Positions 17,201-26,144 of a DNA stretch of 64,000 nt are shown here, one piece after another. The position numbers and the translations under genes were made by a program. Origin of the DNA: Dysgonamonadaceae bacterium. GTDB taxonomy: Bacteria > Bacteroidota > Bacteroidia > Bacteroidales > Azobacteroidaceae. The stretch covers positions 25,524 to 89,523 of the forward strand of contig JAISUK010000047.1 in NCBI GenBank assembly GCA_031272075.1, in the 5' to 3' direction. Numbering within the stretch: the stretch's first letter is position 1; every line of letters starts with the position of its first letter. Below the pieces are notes generated by a model. It searched no databases, was not told where the DNA came from, and worked only from the letters and a program-made list of their open reading frames with translations.

Positions 17201-18705
17201 AAGGAGATGTCTTTGTCAGAAACGGACGATTCGGCATCGACTTCCTGAACACTTATTATACTTTTTCGGACACCGTCCGCTGCAGGCCAAACGAGATTAC
17301 CGTCCAAGACATGAACCTGTATGACAAAAACGGCTTGGCGGCAACCGTCAAACAGGCTTATGTCAGGCATCAGCAGTTTGACGACTTTGCCTACAATGCG
17401 AATCTTGTCTTCGACAACTTTCATGTTTTCAATGCCACCGAAGCATTGAATCCTTTCTTCTACGGCACTGTGTACGGGACAGGCAATGCGACGATTTACG
17501 GGACGGAAAATTCCGTCAATATCGATGTCTCCATGCAAAACACCCGAAACACGCAGCTGACGCTCAATTTTATGCAGGAGAGCGATATCTCCAACCACGA
17601 TTTCATCCGGTTTGTCGACAAGCGGAAAGATACCACTTCGCTGCTCGAAAAATACCATTCGCTGCTCGACGAAAAACCCATCTACATCAATACGGGGGAC
17701 GATACGGATGTCCGCTTCAAATTAAGCTTGGAGGCTACGCCCGACGCTCAGGTCGATCTGATCATGGATCCGACCTCCGGAGACAAGATTCGGATGTACG
17801 GCAACGGCCACCTGGAGATGGAATACGGGACGCGGGTGCCGCTGCGGATGACCGGCAACTATACGATTGAGCGTGGAAAATACAATTTTAGTTTCCAACA
17901 AGTCATTTTTAGGGATTTCGACATTCAGGAAGGGAGCACTGTTTCCTTTCACGGGGATCCTTACGCCGCTAACATTGCCATCAATGCCGTTTATACGACG
18001 ACGACCAATCTGTCGGACCTGAATCCCGACCTGGTGAATTACGCCGGGAGAAGCAGCGTTCCGGTCAATTGTATTTTGAATATTACCGGCGCTTTGGAAC
18101 ATCCCAACATCAATTTCAATATCGAAGTGCCCGAATCCGACTACCTGGAGCGGCAGATAAAAAATTACATCAACACCGACGACATGATGAACCGGCAAAT
18201 TGTATATCTGTTGGTATTGAATCGGTTTTACACTTCACCCGAATACACAACTACCGGATTTTCGCGCAGTATCAACGACTTCTCCTCCATCGCTTCGTCT
18301 ACTTTGTCGTCGTCGTTGTCGGGCATCATTGGTTCTTTTACCGACAATGTGCAATTGGGGACACGCATCCGGGCAACCGACGAAGTGGCCATGACCGGAA
18401 ATGAAGTGGAACTCATGCTGTCCAGCCAATTGTTGGATAATCGTCTGATCTTTAACGGCAATCTCGGCTATCGCGATTACTCCCGTTTGACCGGCATCGA
18501 GACAGAACTCCCTCCTTTCATAGGCGATTTTGACCTGGAATATCGGCTGTCGCCGCGAGGAAATACCTGGCTCAAATTCTACAGCCACTACAATTACCGC
18601 TACTATTATGAACATCAGGCAAAAACCACCCAGGGATTGGGCATCATTTACAGGAAAAATTTTGAACGGCTCGACGAATTATTCGGGAAAAACAGGACAC
18701 GATGA
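14269..18705 (+). CDS. tamB: TamB-like translocation/assembly protein (DUF490)
   Basis: Very large inner-membrane-anchored periplasmic protein (1478 residues) of the AsmA/TamB type, thought to bridge both membranes for lipid transport or barrel assembly. A single N-terminal helix (residues about 4-24, ILKYILLGIVLFLWFFYV) is followed by the typical GLLQVPYIQGKLSEKAS segment, then long beta-strand repeats. The last about 400 residues form the TamB C-terminal domain, with VPLRMTGNYTIERGKYNF, NCILNITGALEHPNINFN and a C-terminal DYSRLTG/DFDLEYRLSPRGN stretch. Start chosen at 14269 because the promoter lies just upstream; an earlier ATG at 14194 is within the terminator. It converges on the SGNH gene with a 34-base gap. 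Confidence 0.9.
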   Translation: MKILKYILLGIVLFLWFFYVIPAGLLQVPYIQGKLSEKASAILRKKLGVEVTIGKVNFDLLNKLTLKDVYLEDLSGDTLFSAGRLSAGFEFIPLLKGHFQFDIIQLFDFRIQLNRATPDAPLNLQFLLDAFAGKDTTDQPKDISLRIQTVNLRRGELTYCVKNAKVTTEKFNPNDIHVRELSANIHIHSFTNDELNADLSRVSFLEKSGLNVQRIAFDITSTNRKTTVKSLELKLPNSLLALQDVLILYPNTIASTNLLKEAYINLKVGTSYVQLNDLAVFAPAFKPFGNRLTFDGDLSGDSDHLQFTNFHIREKDQLIIRATASLEKITDPTRFFIRGNIEQSFISSANIQQLVDNFSNKSVNLPSQITHMGDIGFEGELSGLLQNLTAYGIITTDIGTLRTDINIGRRKHLYVNGSITSNGMDIRKLMNDSDYGNASFNINVDAEQDDRQLFSGKIDATVGRFEYKNYSYEDIALNGVFTPSSFSGTLSVDNPDGYLAARGLFVMQGERSEFDFSAEARRVKLDRLNLSKKYKNSNLSFDINANFTGNSIDNLVGAINLTDMTFNTERGSYALDTFNLNVSQLETEKLLTVHSNLLNGEIRGIYSLTGINTSINQTLAAYLPSVFPTPQKPVDVAPNSFSIHFTIEDLQKSSYILDLPFTTFGQSTISGQYNSIYDKFYINIHSDRFAFKNAIVESGTILLENPKDSIRLNISGISLQKNDMRMKFRCLATINEDLVCTRLDWDDNDDRQYAGALAFNTLFERSEPNGDLSTRINILPTDITVNDSVWSVLPASVTIDSTTLRVRKLRIEHKDQFIQVEGTVAPNPSDSLIVSLNRMNLEYIFNTLNIPALEFKGNATGYIKLRDVYETREMSTNLDVRDFTFNNTVFGRLSLNGLWDEQLQGILMRGNIFKNDTTTVGVDGVIYPVKEELSILFDAKNADASFLRKYMNKVAKNVSGELTGKMRLFGDLNNPTIEGDVFVRNGRFGIDFLNTYYTFSDTVRCRPNEITVQDMNLYDKNGLAATVKQAYVRHQQFDDFAYNANLVFDNFHVFNATEALNPFFYGTVYGTGNATIYGTENSVNIDVSMQNTRNTQLTLNFMQESDISNHDFIRFVDKRKDTTSLLEKYHSLLDEKPIYINTGDDTDVRFKLSLEATPDAQVDLIMDPTSGDKIRMYGNGHLEMEYGTRVPLRMTGNYTIERGKYNFSFQQVIFRDFDIQEGSTVSFHGDPYAANIAINAVYTTTTNLSDLNPDLVNYAGRSSVPVNCILNITGALEHPNINFNIEVPESDYLERQIKNYINTDDMMNRQIVYLLVLNRFYTSPEYTTTGFSRSINDFSSIASSTLSSSLSGIIGSFTDNVQLGTRIRATDEVAMTGNEVELMLSSQLLDNRLIFNGNLGYRDYSRLTGIETELPPFIGDFDLEYRLSPRGNTWLKFYSHYNYRYYYEHQAKTTQGLGIIYRKNFERLDELFGKNRTR

Positions 18706-18739
18706 AGTTGGAACCAAATATGTGTTGTTGCCGGCTCAA

Positions 18740-19678
18740 TTACTTCGTTTCCGAAAAGGGATCTTCGCATGTTCGAATGAAATCATCGATCTTTCTTGTT
18801 AATTTAGCAGCCCCTTCCCGGTTCAGGTGATTATAGTTGTGGAAATCCGTTTTTTCGAAAGAGTCGTCGGAGAAATAATTCAGATGCGTGATCCGGTATT
18901 TCTGCGTCAATTGGTCTGAAATTGAGTCATGCGACAAGAAGGGTTTTTCGTCAGTCAGGTACTGTCTGAATCCGCTATAATTTGGAGGCGTGAGTAGCAC
19001 AGGGACGATATTTCGTGACTTCAAAAACAGCAGCAACGACTCCAGGTCTTTCAGAACCGATTCTTTATGTTCTTCAATCAGATGAACTTCAATACGATAA
19101 TAATCATTTGCTTTCTCTTTCAACTCCATTTCCGATTCTGACATGACATCCGGCCAACCACCTTGCCATCCTTTTTGTCCGGTGGTCGTCGCAGGACTTC
19201 GCAGCTGTCGGTAAATTTGGAGCAGCAGGTATTTGGACGGATATACGAACAACGATTGCAACAACGACTCTTTGCAGAATTTCCGGCCTTCATAATCAAT
19301 ACCATAATAATAATGGTAAAAGAAATCCCTTTCGGGAGCATGTTCCGAGGCCAAAGATGAATAATTAAAATCGATCAGAACATATTTCAAGTTCTTCAGT
19401 GACGGCGCATATTTTTCCGTCAAACGTCTGTCGTAATAGATTGTTTGAGAGCCGAAAGCCAGATTGTGCGCATACAAAGAAATCTGGTTCGGATCCACGC
19501 CGTCCATTTCGCCCGAACTCCCCAGAATCAGTACTTGAATACTATCGGCATTTTCCAGCAATTGGTCGCGTTTCTGCTGATAGTCGCTAGGCATTTGACG
19601 CACACACAATTCCAGAAAGACGACAAACAAGCCGACCGGAATCAAAAAAACCACTAAGCGGAGAAAAAATCGTTTCAT
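18740..19678 (-). CDS. SGNH-like/AlgX-type acyltransferase partner protein
   Basis: A 312-residue protein with one N-terminal membrane helix (MKRFFLRLVVFLIPVGLFVVF) and a periplasmic SGNH-like fold: LILGSSGEMDGVDPN at about 50-64 stands where a GDS-x-x-x-G block is expected, VLLTPPNYS near 225 and a late HLNREGAAKL near 290 resembling the catalytic DxxH region. Proteins of this kind (DltD, AlgJ, AlgX relatives) partner MBOAT acyltransferases to move an acyl group onto an extracellular polymer. It is six bases downstream of the MBOAT gene. The acyl group and target are unknown. Confidence 0.72.
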   Translation of the reverse strand: MKRFFLRLVVFLIPVGLFVVFLELCVRQMPSDYQQKRDQLLENADSIQVLILGSSGEMDGVDPNQISLYAHNLAFGSQTIYYDRRLTEKYAPSLKNLKYVLIDFNYSSLASEHAPERDFFYHYYYGIDYEGRKFCKESLLQSLFVYPSKYLLLQIYRQLRSPATTTGQKGWQGGWPDVMSESEMELKEKANDYYRIEVHLIEEHKESVLKDLESLLLFLKSRNIVPVLLTPPNYSGFRQYLTDEKPFLSHDSISDQLTQKYRITHLNYFSDDSFEKTDFHNYNHLNREGAAKLTRKIDDFIRTCEDPFSETK

Positions 19679-19684
19679 ATCACA

Positions 19685-21133
19685 TTAAAACTGAAGATAG
19701 ATGAATGCCTGTTGACCCACCTGATAGACATAAACCATCAGTATCAGGAAATAATAAAATATCCAACGCACCCAAAAGGGAACCTTGAACGCCAATTGCA
19801 GTGCATGTTCTTTTTCGCGATGAATCCATTCCATCACCACAAAGAATAGCGTAAAAGTCAGCACGGCGCATAAATCATTCCGCTTTTCCAACAAGAAATA
19901 GGGAATTTCCGAACCGGAAAAAGTAAAAATAGAGCAGAAATAGTGATAAGCGTCTGCAATGGAATCCGATCGAAACAAAACCAACGAAAACATGATTAAA
20001 ATAAACATTCCAGTCATCAGCCGAAATTCCTTGAAAGTAGGTATCAGTCCGGCGCTTAATTTCTTGTTTTTATTCATCGACCCCTTGATTATCAACGGAA
20101 TATAACAACACCCGTGCAACAATCCCCACAGCACAAATGTCCAATTGGCGCCATGCCATAAACCGGAAACCAGGAAGGTGATCAAAATAGAGAGGATCAA
20201 GCCGGTTTTACCCCAATCCCTGAACCGGATCGACAGCGGGGTAAAGATGAAATCCGTCAGCCAGTTGGTCAAAGAAATATGCCAGCGTTTCCAAAAGTCT
20301 GCGATGTTTTGAGCAAAGAACGGGAAGCGGAAATTTCGCGTGATGCGAATCCCCATCATATTTGCCAAGCCGATGGCCATATCCGAATAGCCGGAAAAGT
20401 CGGCATACATCTGGATGGTAAACAGGAAAGCGCCCAACAACAGTACTGACGACGGCATTTGGTGATAATCTTCAAAAATCCGGTTGACGAAAAGCGCCGC
20501 ATTGTCGGCGACGACCACCTTTTTAAATAATCCCCACAGCACTTGTTTCAATCCGTCCGCGACTTGGCAGTAATCGAACTTCCGGATCGTCTGCAATTGC
20601 GGAATCAACAACTTTGCCCGATCGATCGGTCCGCACACCATGCTGGGAAAGAAAGTGATGTAAGCAAAAAAAATCAGCCCGTCGGTTTCGGGTTCGATAC
20701 GTTCATAATAGACATCGATCAGATAGCTGAGCGTCCGGAAGACATAAAAACTGATGCCCAGCGGGAGGATAATCTTCAGCGTATGCAGCCCTGTATGCAG
20801 TCCGAAAGAATGAAAACAATCAATCAACGAGGTGATAAAAAAATTGGTATATTTGAAATAGAAGAGCAGCGCAACTTCCACTATCACACCGAAAGTCAGC
20901 CAATATTTTCTTTTTTTCTCGTCATGCGCCGCCAGTCTCAATCCGACGAGGTACGCGAGCGAGGTGTTTGCGATCAACAGCAACAAGAAACGCCAATCCC
21001 AACAGGCGTAAAACACGAAACTCGCCAACAGGATCAGTCCGTTACGAAGCTTGAGGTTTCGCTGAAACGCGAGCCAATAGAGCACGAAGAAAATAGAAAA
21101 GAAGAGTAAAAAACTGAGGGAACCAAACAGCAT
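19685..21133 (-). CDS. MBOAT family O-acyltransferase (AlgI/DltB-like)
   Basis: Multi-pass membrane enzyme (482 residues) that transfers acyl groups across the membrane to a polysaccharide or similar polymer. Recognisable parts: the N-terminus MLFGSLSFLLFFSIFFVLYW, LLFYFKYTNFF near 95, ILPLGISFYVFRTLSYLIDVY, the FFPSMVCGPIDRA segment, IQMYADFSGYSDMAIGLA, WKRWHISLTNWL and the catalytic-histidine motif SGLWHGANWTFVLWG. All are standard for AlgI-type MBOATs. It lies between the FkbH-like gene and the SGNH gene, forming a three-gene acylation module at the 3' end of the polysaccharide cluster. Confidence 0.92.
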   Translation of the reverse strand: MLFGSLSFLLFFSIFFVLYWLAFQRNLKLRNGLILLASFVFYACWDWRFLLLLIANTSLAYLVGLRLAAHDEKKRKYWLTFGVIVEVALLFYFKYTNFFITSLIDCFHSFGLHTGLHTLKIILPLGISFYVFRTLSYLIDVYYERIEPETDGLIFFAYITFFPSMVCGPIDRAKLLIPQLQTIRKFDYCQVADGLKQVLWGLFKKVVVADNAALFVNRIFEDYHQMPSSVLLLGAFLFTIQMYADFSGYSDMAIGLANMMGIRITRNFRFPFFAQNIADFWKRWHISLTNWLTDFIFTPLSIRFRDWGKTGLILSILITFLVSGLWHGANWTFVLWGLLHGCCYIPLIIKGSMNKNKKLSAGLIPTFKEFRLMTGMFILIMFSLVLFRSDSIADAYHYFCSIFTFSGSEIPYFLLEKRNDLCAVLTFTLFFVVMEWIHREKEHALQLAFKVPFWVRWIFYYFLILMVYVYQVGQQAFIYLQF

Positions 21134-21143
21134 GATATTGTAA

Positions 21144-22889
21144 TTATTGTTTTGCCTTTATGAAACAAGGATGTGTCTGATAGGAGGTTACGTCGAGTTC
21201 ATAGCTGATCCGTCCCTGATCTTCGGCAGTCGGAGTAAATCCCAAACCGGCATAATGGTCTTTTACGATACCGTTTTTGGGTGTCGGGATATATTCGCTG
21301 CGTAACGTAGTGATGCCATCGGTTGCCTTCGCATATTCCACGAGTGTATTCAGGACAAAATCTTCCATGCCGCGTTTGAGCACACGGCAACTCATAAACC
21401 AATTTTCGACAAACAGCACACCGGGATCGGCTTTACGTAAAACGACGACGCAGATCAGGCCATGTTCTCCGAATCGGTCTTCCAAAGTGAAAGCAAAAGT
21501 AGCATAATCGTCTGCAAGCGCCAACTGTTCGATATCTGCTTCCGTATACCTGACGGTTCGCAGATTGAACTGGTTGGAACGTTGCGACAACTGTGCCACA
21601 CGCGGGGTGTTGAATTTATTAAAACCTTCCACTTGGGAAACCATTTCCAAACCGCTCAGGAAATCCGCTTCGTCGGTACATTGTCGGTGAAAAGTAAGGC
21701 GTTGCGATTCTACCCGGTATTGATTGGTGCGTTCTTTGTCTTCGCTGGAAAACGAGATCGTTTCAAACAGATTCAATGAATACAAGTATTCCAGGTATTC
21801 GGTAGGATCTTCGGGCAATTCCGGCACGCAGATGCCTGGGATGTTGTCGCGTACCATATTGCGTTCAAACGGGTTATCGTCGAGAAAAACCATGGAATCG
21901 AACCCGATATTCAAGACAGACTGAATCGTCCGGATATTATCGGCTTTATTTTCCCAGTTGGCAGTAAATACGGCGATATCTTCCAAGCGAAGCACCATAT
22001 CGGGGTGCTTTTCAAACGGTTCTTTTGCGACATTTTCTTCATTTTTGCTGCAAACGGCGAGGATGATTCCCCTGTTTTTCAATTTTTTCAACCAATATTG
22101 AAATTCTGTAAATGCCTTGCCGATTCCGAGGCTTCCCAATTGGATTTTTTCTATGCCGTCGTCGCCGATGACGCCTCCCCACAGGGTATTGTCGAGATCT
22201 ACAATCACACATTTCTTAAATCGTCCGTAGGCAGCCGCGATGATGTCGACCGTCCGTTGGGCAACCATTGGGATGGCATCCAGGCTGAAGACAAATTCCG
22301 TATTCACATAGATTGCTGGCTGGAAAAGCGTTCTTTTTCCGATCAAATTTTGTACCGAAGCCACATCGCAGATAAAGAAGTTTGTACTCGCAGCGGCGAA
22401 CGACATCAGTTCGTAATTCAGTTTCCGCAGTTGAAACAGGAAAGACGACTCCATCTTGTTGGCGAAACTGCCGTAAACAGCATCGTCTATCTCCGGGTAA
22501 TTCAGATAAATGATCTTCGCTTTCAGGTTGGAAGAAATCATGTCCGTCAATTGCCGCACTTCCTGCATGCGCTGTTCGCATAAACCGGACTGTTGTTCGG
22601 CGGTCAGTTTATTGTATTTTCCAAGCAATTTATGTGTGGAATGAAACAGGATGACGATATCCGGATCGAAGGCATAAAATTCTGATTGCAAGTCATACAC
22701 TTGGCGGTCGATCTGGTTGAAATCCGCTTCAAATATCCGAAAATCAAAATCATAATCAAAGCCAAGGCCACGTAATGCCTGCACATAAAACTGCGTGGCG
22801 GAATCCCCCAATATTCCCAATTTCAATGGTGTTTTGCCAGAAAAGTCTGATTTCAGGTTTTTCTTTATTTCTTGAAATGATTTCATCAT
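21144..22889 (-). CDS. FkbH-like HAD-IIIC family protein
   Basis: A 581-residue multidomain protein. Residues about 20-215 resemble the SGNH-like N-terminal domain of FkbH proteins (LGDSATQFY at 27-35), residues 225-370 a HAD-IIIC phosphatase domain with the nucleophile motif DLDNTLWGG at 231-239 and FLDDNPFERN, and residues about 400-570 a GNAT-like domain. FkbH proteins classically dephosphorylate 1,3-bisphosphoglycerate and load glycerate on an acyl carrier protein. No acyl carrier gene is seen in the window. By position it may prepare the group moved by the MBOAT/SGNH pair next door; that is inference. Confidence 0.85.
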   Translation of the reverse strand: MMKSFQEIKKNLKSDFSGKTPLKLGILGDSATQFYVQALRGLGFDYDFDFRIFEADFNQIDRQVYDLQSEFYAFDPDIVILFHSTHKLLGKYNKLTAEQQSGLCEQRMQEVRQLTDMISSNLKAKIIYLNYPEIDDAVYGSFANKMESSFLFQLRKLNYELMSFAAASTNFFICDVASVQNLIGKRTLFQPAIYVNTEFVFSLDAIPMVAQRTVDIIAAAYGRFKKCVIVDLDNTLWGGVIGDDGIEKIQLGSLGIGKAFTEFQYWLKKLKNRGIILAVCSKNEENVAKEPFEKHPDMVLRLEDIAVFTANWENKADNIRTIQSVLNIGFDSMVFLDDNPFERNMVRDNIPGICVPELPEDPTEYLEYLYSLNLFETISFSSEDKERTNQYRVESQRLTFHRQCTDEADFLSGLEMVSQVEGFNKFNTPRVAQLSQRSNQFNLRTVRYTEADIEQLALADDYATFAFTLEDRFGEHGLICVVVLRKADPGVLFVENWFMSCRVLKRGMEDFVLNTLVEYAKATDGITTLRSEYIPTPKNGIVKDHYAGLGFTPTAEDQGRISYELDVTSYQTHPCFIKAKQ

Positions 22890-22925
22890 GATGCTATTGA
22901 TTTAATTTGCCCATTTCTCCTGCGT

Positions 22926-24263
22926 CTATTTTGTTGTGGATTCTGTTTCAGAGCCATCCGAAGGATTGACAAGGCCTTGTGTACTTTCTTTGAGAAATAA
23001 TATCTTGATTGTTTGCAGGCATATCAAAAAATCGCGGAGCAATGTATAATTATTGATATAGATCAAATCGTAACGTAATTTTTCGTCGGAAGAAGTATTG
23101 TATTTGCCGTATACCTGCGCCAATCCCGTCAATCCCGCTTTCACTTTCATCCGGTAACGGTATTCCGGGGTATTTTTCTCAAACGATCGGACAAAATAGG
23201 GGCGTTCGGGACGAGGGCCGACGATACTCATGTCGCCTTTCAGGATATTGATGAGTTGCGGCAGTTCGTCCAGGCGTGTAGCACGAAGGAAATGGCCGAT
23301 TTTCGTAATCCGGGGATCGTTTTCTCCGGCGAGCACCGGGCCTGACATACGTTCAGCATCAGGAATCATCGTGCGGAATTTCAATACATTAAACAGGTTT
23401 CCGGAGATTGTACAGCGCTGTTGTTTATAAAACACCGGTCCGCCGTCGAGTTTGACCAGCAAAGCCACGATCACTCCGATAGGGAAAGAGACGATCACTG
23501 CAATCAGCGTAAAAAACAGATCATACACCCGTTTGATGAACTGTTCTTCCGGGCTAAGCCCCAGTTTGGGGATTCGGTAGGTGGGGATGTCGTTGGTTTT
23601 AAACATCACCGAATTCATGATTCCGATATCGGAATATTTCGGCACGAAAAATACCTGTTTTTCATTTTCGATGGCATAAAAGAACAAGCGTTCACGGATC
23701 GTTTCATTCACTTCGGAAGTGATAAATATTTCGGAAATATTTTCCAGATGGAAGAACAAACCCGGATCATTTTCTTCACAAACGATTTTCACCTGATAGA
23801 TATCGCGGTATTTTAGTTGAATTTTCTGTGCCAAAATTGTTGCGTCTGCGTTCCCGATGATGGCCACAGGGCGTATTCCATGGCTTTTTTTATCAATCTT
23901 CCAAATCAGGCATCTCCAGATAGAAAGCAGCACGAAGTAGACGATCATACTGAGGAAAATGACACTTCGGGGATAGGAAAAAGCGATGTTTCTGACAAAG
24001 AAACACACCGCCATAATGCTCAATGTCAGACTTATAGATATGAGAAACACGATATAGATCACTTCCTGCAGGCTCATCCGTTCCATATTGTAAAGTCCGT
24101 AGACATACATAAAGATGAGGTAGAGCAGTCCTATGAACGGGGCAATCGTGTAGAACGCTTCTACATTATGTTGTTCCAAGCGACCTTCGAGGAAATCGAA
24201 AGTCATGAGGATGCCGCCGTATACGGCGATCAAGTCAACCAATATGATGAAAAGTCGTTTCAT
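22926..24263 (-). CDS. Polyprenyl-phosphate sugar transferase (WcaJ/WbaP-like initiating enzyme)
   Basis: Starts repeat-unit assembly by placing a sugar phosphate on undecaprenyl phosphate at the inner membrane. It has 445 residues: about four N-terminal helices, a soluble nucleotide-binding-like middle, then the bacterial sugar transferase domain from about 245, with [37 protein letters not shown] and [10 protein letters not shown]. The start overlaps the upstream glycosyltransferase gene by 29 bases, so translation is probably coupled. One such enzyme is expected per polysaccharide pathway, and this is the only one here. The sugar is not readable from sequence. Confidence 0.92.
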   Translation of the reverse strand: MKRLFIILVDLIAVYGGILMTFDFLEGRLEQHNVEAFYTIAPFIGLLYLIFMYVYGLYNMERMSLQEVIYIVFLISISLTLSIMAVCFFVRNIAFSYPRSVIFLSMIVYFVLLSIWRCLIWKIDKKSHGIRPVAIIGNADATILAQKIQLKYRDIYQVKIVCEENDPGLFFHLENISEIFITSEVNETIRERLFFYAIENEKQVFFVPKYSDIGIMNSVMFKTNDIPTYRIPKLGLSPEEQFIKRVYDLFFTLIAVIVSFPIGVIVALLVKLDGGPVFYKQQRCTISGNLFNVLKFRTMIPDAERMSGPVLAGENDPRITKIGHFLRATRLDELPQLINILKGDMSIVGPRPERPYFVRSFEKNTPEYRYRMKVKAGLTGLAQVYGKYNTSSDEKLRYDLIYINNYTLLRDFLICLQTIKILFLKESTQGLVNPSDGSETESTTK

Positions 24264-25365
24264 AAATATCCGTTAAGTCATTTACAATCGAATCTACAGT
24301 AAAATTAGTTAAAACCCTTTTGGAAGCATTGGCTCCTAGGGATTCCCGCAATGTGGAATCTTCCAGCAATTTGTTTACTGCTTCCGCATAGCTTTTAGAA
24401 TCTTTGTTCGGTACTTCAATCCCGGTTTCTCCGTTGGGGCAAACCCAATTCACGCCCGAACAAGGAATCGTGAACGTCACTGCCGGCAGTCCGCAATACA
24501 TGGCTTCCGCCAAAGCGATTCCGAACGCTTCGTTTCGGGTAATGGACGGGAACGCAAACACGTCGGAAGCGTATAAATACTGTCGCAATTCCGTATCGCT
24601 CAATTTTCCCGGAAAATGTACGGCGGCAGCATTGGGCATTGTTTTCAGTTTTGCCGTCAACGGACCTGTTCCGGCAACGACTACTGCCGTATTGTCATGG
24701 AAATACGGCACAGCTTCCAACAAATATTCCAATCCCTTGTAAGGGACATGCCGTCCGAAAGTGAAAACGATCTTTTTCCCCCCGTATTGCTTTTTCACTT
24801 GTTCAATCCCTTCGCTGTCGTCCGCTCCGGGTTTTAATTTAGTGATATTGACAGTGTTGGGAACCACACAAATTTTCTCCTTGAACGGCTGCAAGGGTTT
24901 CGATCCCAAGATGTAAGTAGGGCTTGTAATCAATATTTTATCTGCACGGCACAACATTTTCTTTTCGATCGAACGATAAAAGATATATAACAAATCTTGT
25001 GCCACAATATCGGAATGCCAATGAATGATCAAGGTTGTGGTGGGAGGAATCAGCAGCATCAGGTAGACGCTTATCAATGGGTTTGGCGTATGGAAATGAA
25101 CAATATCGGGCTGAAACGACTTGAACAGTTTCCGCATTTCCGTGAAATAGGTGAACGACAATGCCTGGCTGAACAGCTTGGTATATATTCCGCAACGGAT
25201 GATTTCCACTCCTTCATCGTAATCCCTGCAGGTGGTTTTCCCATCGTTAAAGCACAAGACTTTATGTTCATAGGAAGGAAGCGATTTTACAATGCTGTAA
25301 CATACTTCTTCAATGCCACCGATATGCGGGGGATAATAATTCGGGATATGCAGAATTTTTTTCAT
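24235..25365 (-). CDS. Glycosyltransferase family 4-type
   Basis: GT-B-fold retaining glycosyltransferase (376 residues). The N-terminus MKKILHIPNYYPPHIGGIEE is the classic acceptor-side start with GGIE, and the C-terminal half has the sugar-nucleotide site FTFGRHVPYKGLEYLLEA and the EX7E motif in EAFGIALAEAMYCGLP. It would add one sugar to the lipid-linked repeat unit on the cytoplasmic side. It overlaps the methyltransferase stop by four bases (ATGA-type) and the next gene by 29 bases. Confidence 0.9.
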   Translation of the reverse strand: MKKILHIPNYYPPHIGGIEEVCYSIVKSLPSYEHKVLCFNDGKTTCRDYDEGVEIIRCGIYTKLFSQALSFTYFTEMRKLFKSFQPDIVHFHTPNPLISVYLMLLIPPTTTLIIHWHSDIVAQDLLYIFYRSIEKKMLCRADKILITSPTYILGSKPLQPFKEKICVVPNTVNITKLKPGADDSEGIEQVKKQYGGKKIVFTFGRHVPYKGLEYLLEAVPYFHDNTAVVVAGTGPLTAKLKTMPNAAAVHFPGKLSDTELRQYLYASDVFAFPSITRNEAFGIALAEAMYCGLPAVTFTIPCSGVNWVCPNGETGIEVPNKDSKSYAEAVNKLLEDSTLRESLGANASKRVLTNFTVDSIVNDLTDIYETTFHHIG

Positions 25366-26081
25366 GCCTCTCCTCCGAGAAAAAATTTCGTTTCCAGTTC
25401 CTGTTCAATCGGCCATTTGAGGTATCCGTCATTGGTATACGACCTGATTTTGACAAAATCGAAGAAGATGCCGACGCTCAAAGTCGGAAACATCTTCGAC
25501 AATGGAAGCGCCAAAGCAGGAGGAAAGGGATACAAATTACTCCCCTTGAAGTTTTGTAATTGATACCCGTCGAAGCCCGAATTGACCAGATTTCGGAAAT
25601 CGTTTTTCGTATACGCGCGCACGTGAGCCGAATTATTCTTGATCGTACTGGGTTGTTTGCCCATTGACAGCAGTATCCGGTTGTGGAACGCCGCGAGGTT
25701 CGGCACGCCGACGATAAAATGACCGCCGACTTTCAGTATCCGGGTTGTTTCGTGCAGTGTCCAGAACACATCCTTCAGATGTTCCATCACCTGATTGGTC
25801 AAGATGATGTCGACACTCTCGTCCTCAAAAGGAAACCGGTCTCTCTCCAAATCGCAATTAAACACTTCAATTCCCTGGCTTTTCAACAATTCGACATTGG
25901 GAGGAAAAGATTCTATCGCGCAGAGTCGCAGTTGACGGCCTCCGATTTCCCCCACCCTTTTGGCGATCATCAAATCATCTCCTTTACCAGCGCCCAGATC
26001 CAATACCGTAGCATAAGGCATCGCATCTTTCAGATACCTTTCAATGTTGTGGCGTCCGTAGTTTAATCTTCTATCTATCAT
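25362..26081 (-). CDS. Class I SAM-dependent methyltransferase
   Basis: A 239-residue Rossmann-type methyltransferase with the SAM motif VLDLGAGKGDD at about 25-35, an acidic residue in NCDLERDRFPFEDESVD, then ILTNQVMEHLKD and ILKVGGHFIVGVPN, as in methyltransferase-11-like enzymes. It lies between two glycosyltransferase genes, so it probably methylates a sugar of the polymer or a lipid-linked intermediate. The last about 80 residues contain hydrophobic stretches (PFPPALALPLSKMF) that may contact membrane. Target not known. Confidence 0.83.
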   Translation of the reverse strand: MIDRRLNYGRHNIERYLKDAMPYATVLDLGAGKGDDLMIAKRVGEIGGRQLRLCAIESFPPNVELLKSQGIEVFNCDLERDRFPFEDESVDIILTNQVMEHLKDVFWTLHETTRILKVGGHFIVGVPNLAAFHNRILLSMGKQPSTIKNNSAHVRAYTKNDFRNLVNSGFDGYQLQNFKGSNLYPFPPALALPLSKMFPTLSVGIFFDFVKIRSYTNDGYLKWPIEQELETKFFLGGEA

Positions 26082-26144
26082 AATTTTTTATATCATTTCG
26101 TATCATAATGCTACATTTAGTTTGCTTTCGCCGTTTTTCTACCT

